From: Bacteroidota bacterium
GTDB lineage: Bacteria; Bacteroidota; Bacteroidia; Bacteroidales; Prolixibacteraceae
DNA: 64,000 bases
Assembly: GCA_023251435.1 (NCBI GenBank)
Contig: JAHEYU010000011.1
Coordinates: forward strand, 43,334-107,333
Direction: 5' to 3'
Each line of letters opens with the position of its first letter. The stretch's first letter is position 1. The notes below the pieces were generated by a model. That model did not search any database and was not told the DNA's origin. It saw only the letters and a list, made by a program, of their open reading frames with translations. The translations under genes and the position numbers were made by a program. Positions 63,161 through 64,000 of the stretch are shown here, in pieces.

Positions 63161-64000
63161 ATGAAGTCTATCTGTTTCCATTTTCAGGTTCATCAACCAT
63201 TTCGTTTTCGTCGGTATCGCTTTTTTGATATCGGTAATGATCATTATTACTACGATGATTATGCAAACGAATCGATCTTGCGTAAAGTTGCCGACCGTTG
63301 TTACCTTCCGGCCAACAAACTGATGCTTGAACTGATAAAAAAACACGAAGGGAAATTCAAAATTGCCTATTCAATTTCAGGATTGGCCATCGAACAGTTC
63401 GAATTATATGCCCCCGAAGTGCTCGATTCATTCAAGGCGCTGGCGGCTACCGGTCATGTCGAATTTTTGGCCGAAACATATTCCCATTCATTGGCTTCGT
63501 TGAAAAACAAAGATATTTTCATTAAGGAGATTCAGGATCACGAGCGTTTGATAGAGAAACATTTCGGACAAAAACCATCTGTTTTCAGGAATACAGAAAT
63601 GATTTATTCTGACGAAATAGGTGAAGTAGTTGCCGATTTGGGTTACAAGGCAATGATAACCGAAGGGGCTCGTCATATTCTGGGATGGAAATCACCCAAT
63701 TTTTTGTATGTAAATGCCATCAATCCAAGGCTTAAAGTGTTGATGCGCAACTTTAAACTGAGCGACGACCTTACCTTCCGGTTCTCGAACCAGTCGTGGA
63801 GCGAATATCCACTGACTGCCGATAAATTTGTTGGTTGGATAAATGCTATAAATGACGGGGAAATATTTAACCTGTTTCTCGATTATAAGGCATTCGGCGA
63901 GTTTCAGGCTGCAGAGACCGGAATTTTCAGTTTTATGGAGCATTTGCCTGAAGTCGTTTTTGCTCATTCGAATCTAACATTTGCCACTACTTCCGAAATT
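63161..64000 (+). CDS. glycoside hydrolase family 57 alpha-amylase-like protein, 3' end missing
   Basis: Starts at ATG 63161 and stays open to the window edge; 280 residues visible. N-terminal MKSICFHFQVHQPFRFRRYRFFD (HQP region of GH57), AYSISGLAIEQFE, HVEFLAETYSHSLASL, and VFRNTEMIYSDEIGEVVADLGYKAMITEGA, in which the Glu of RNTE is the expected nucleophile of GH57; GH57 conserved region IV with the acid should lie further on. GH57 enzymes act on alpha-glucans, so intracellular glycogen breakdown is likely. Last seen gene of the operon. Start is well supported by spacing behind the GT4 gene. Confidence 0.9.
   Translation, partial: MKSICFHFQVHQPFRFRRYRFFDIGNDHYYYDDYANESILRKVADRCYLPANKLMLELIKKHEGKFKIAYSISGLAIEQFELYAPEVLDSFKALAATGHVEFLAETYSHSLASLKNKDIFIKEIQDHERLIEKHFGQKPSVFRNTEMIYSDEIGEVVADLGYKAMITEGARHILGWKSPNFLYVNAINPRLKVLMRNFKLSDDLTFRFSNQSWSEYPLTADKFVGWINAINDGEIFNLFLDYKAFGEFQAAETGIFSFMEHLPEVVFAHSNLTFATTSEI

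Overview
The window looks like a chromosomal segment of a Bacteroidota, probably class Bacteroidia. Evidence is (i) several promoters of the Bacteroidetes type (TTTG, about 19 bp, TAnnTTTG), three of them with exactly 19 bp spacing, upstream of the tRNA cluster, the DUF5916 gene and rplU; (ii) the fused SecDF; (iii) Lnb-type, GSCFA, DUF5916, TIGR02757 and 'GYDIA' GHMP-kinase families, typical of this phylum; and (iv) paired sulfatases. A Marinilabiliales/Prolixibacteraceae-like origin is a guess. No prophage, insertion sequence or CRISPR array was seen. Coding density is high and nearly all genes are intact; only the first (mtaB) and last (GH57) are cut by the window edges.

Layout. 1-1.7 kb: the end of mtaB and a small DUF4160/DUF2442 pair. 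1.8-7.6 kb: a leucine/isovaleryl-CoA-type catabolic block (carboxyltransferase, methylglutaconyl-CoA hydratase-like enzyme, biotin carboxylase with biotinyl domain, acyl-CoA dehydrogenase). 7.8-13.1 kb: mevalonate-pathway genes on the same strand (type 2 IPP isomerase, class II HMG-CoA reductase, two GHMP kinases, diphosphomevalonate decarboxylase). HMG-CoA lyase and HMG-CoA synthase are both absent here, so the simplest reading is that HMG-CoA made from leucine can feed HMG-CoA reductase directly. 13.1-28.1 kb: housekeeping genes (ricT-like, an Lnb-like membrane enzyme, mutS, Gly-Leu-Gly tRNAs, a lipoprotein, an aminotransferase, ald, a MutS-like ATPase without mismatch-binding domain, valS, glmM).

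28.1-41.4 kb: envelope genes. Two secreted proteins of unknown role are followed by an efflux operon (adaptor, MacB-type permease, TolC, second adaptor) with no ATPase gene of its own, an outer-membrane DUF5916 protein, an AbgT transporter, and a tatA-lolD-TIGR02757 operon. 41.6-53.3 kb: secDF, a small unknown membrane protein, a retropepsin-like protein, mdh, ppa, a nupG-thyA-folA operon, a bifunctional-nuclease/UVR protein, rplU-rpmA and serS. 53.4-56.6 kb: two formylglycine sulfatases. 56.7-64 kb: a glycogen operon (branching enzyme, GSCFA protein, debranching enzyme, GT4 synthase, GH57 amylase running off the edge).

A recurring oddity is that many spacers hold short imperfect repeats (for example cagtcgcagt..cagttttcag, aactttaaac, cattcataattcat, catctaa, and ggttcc-rich units). 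Several of them run into the ends of neighbouring genes and supply stop codons, start codons or terminal residues. The clearest case is the TIGR02757 gene, whose first 30 or so codons are repeat sequence.
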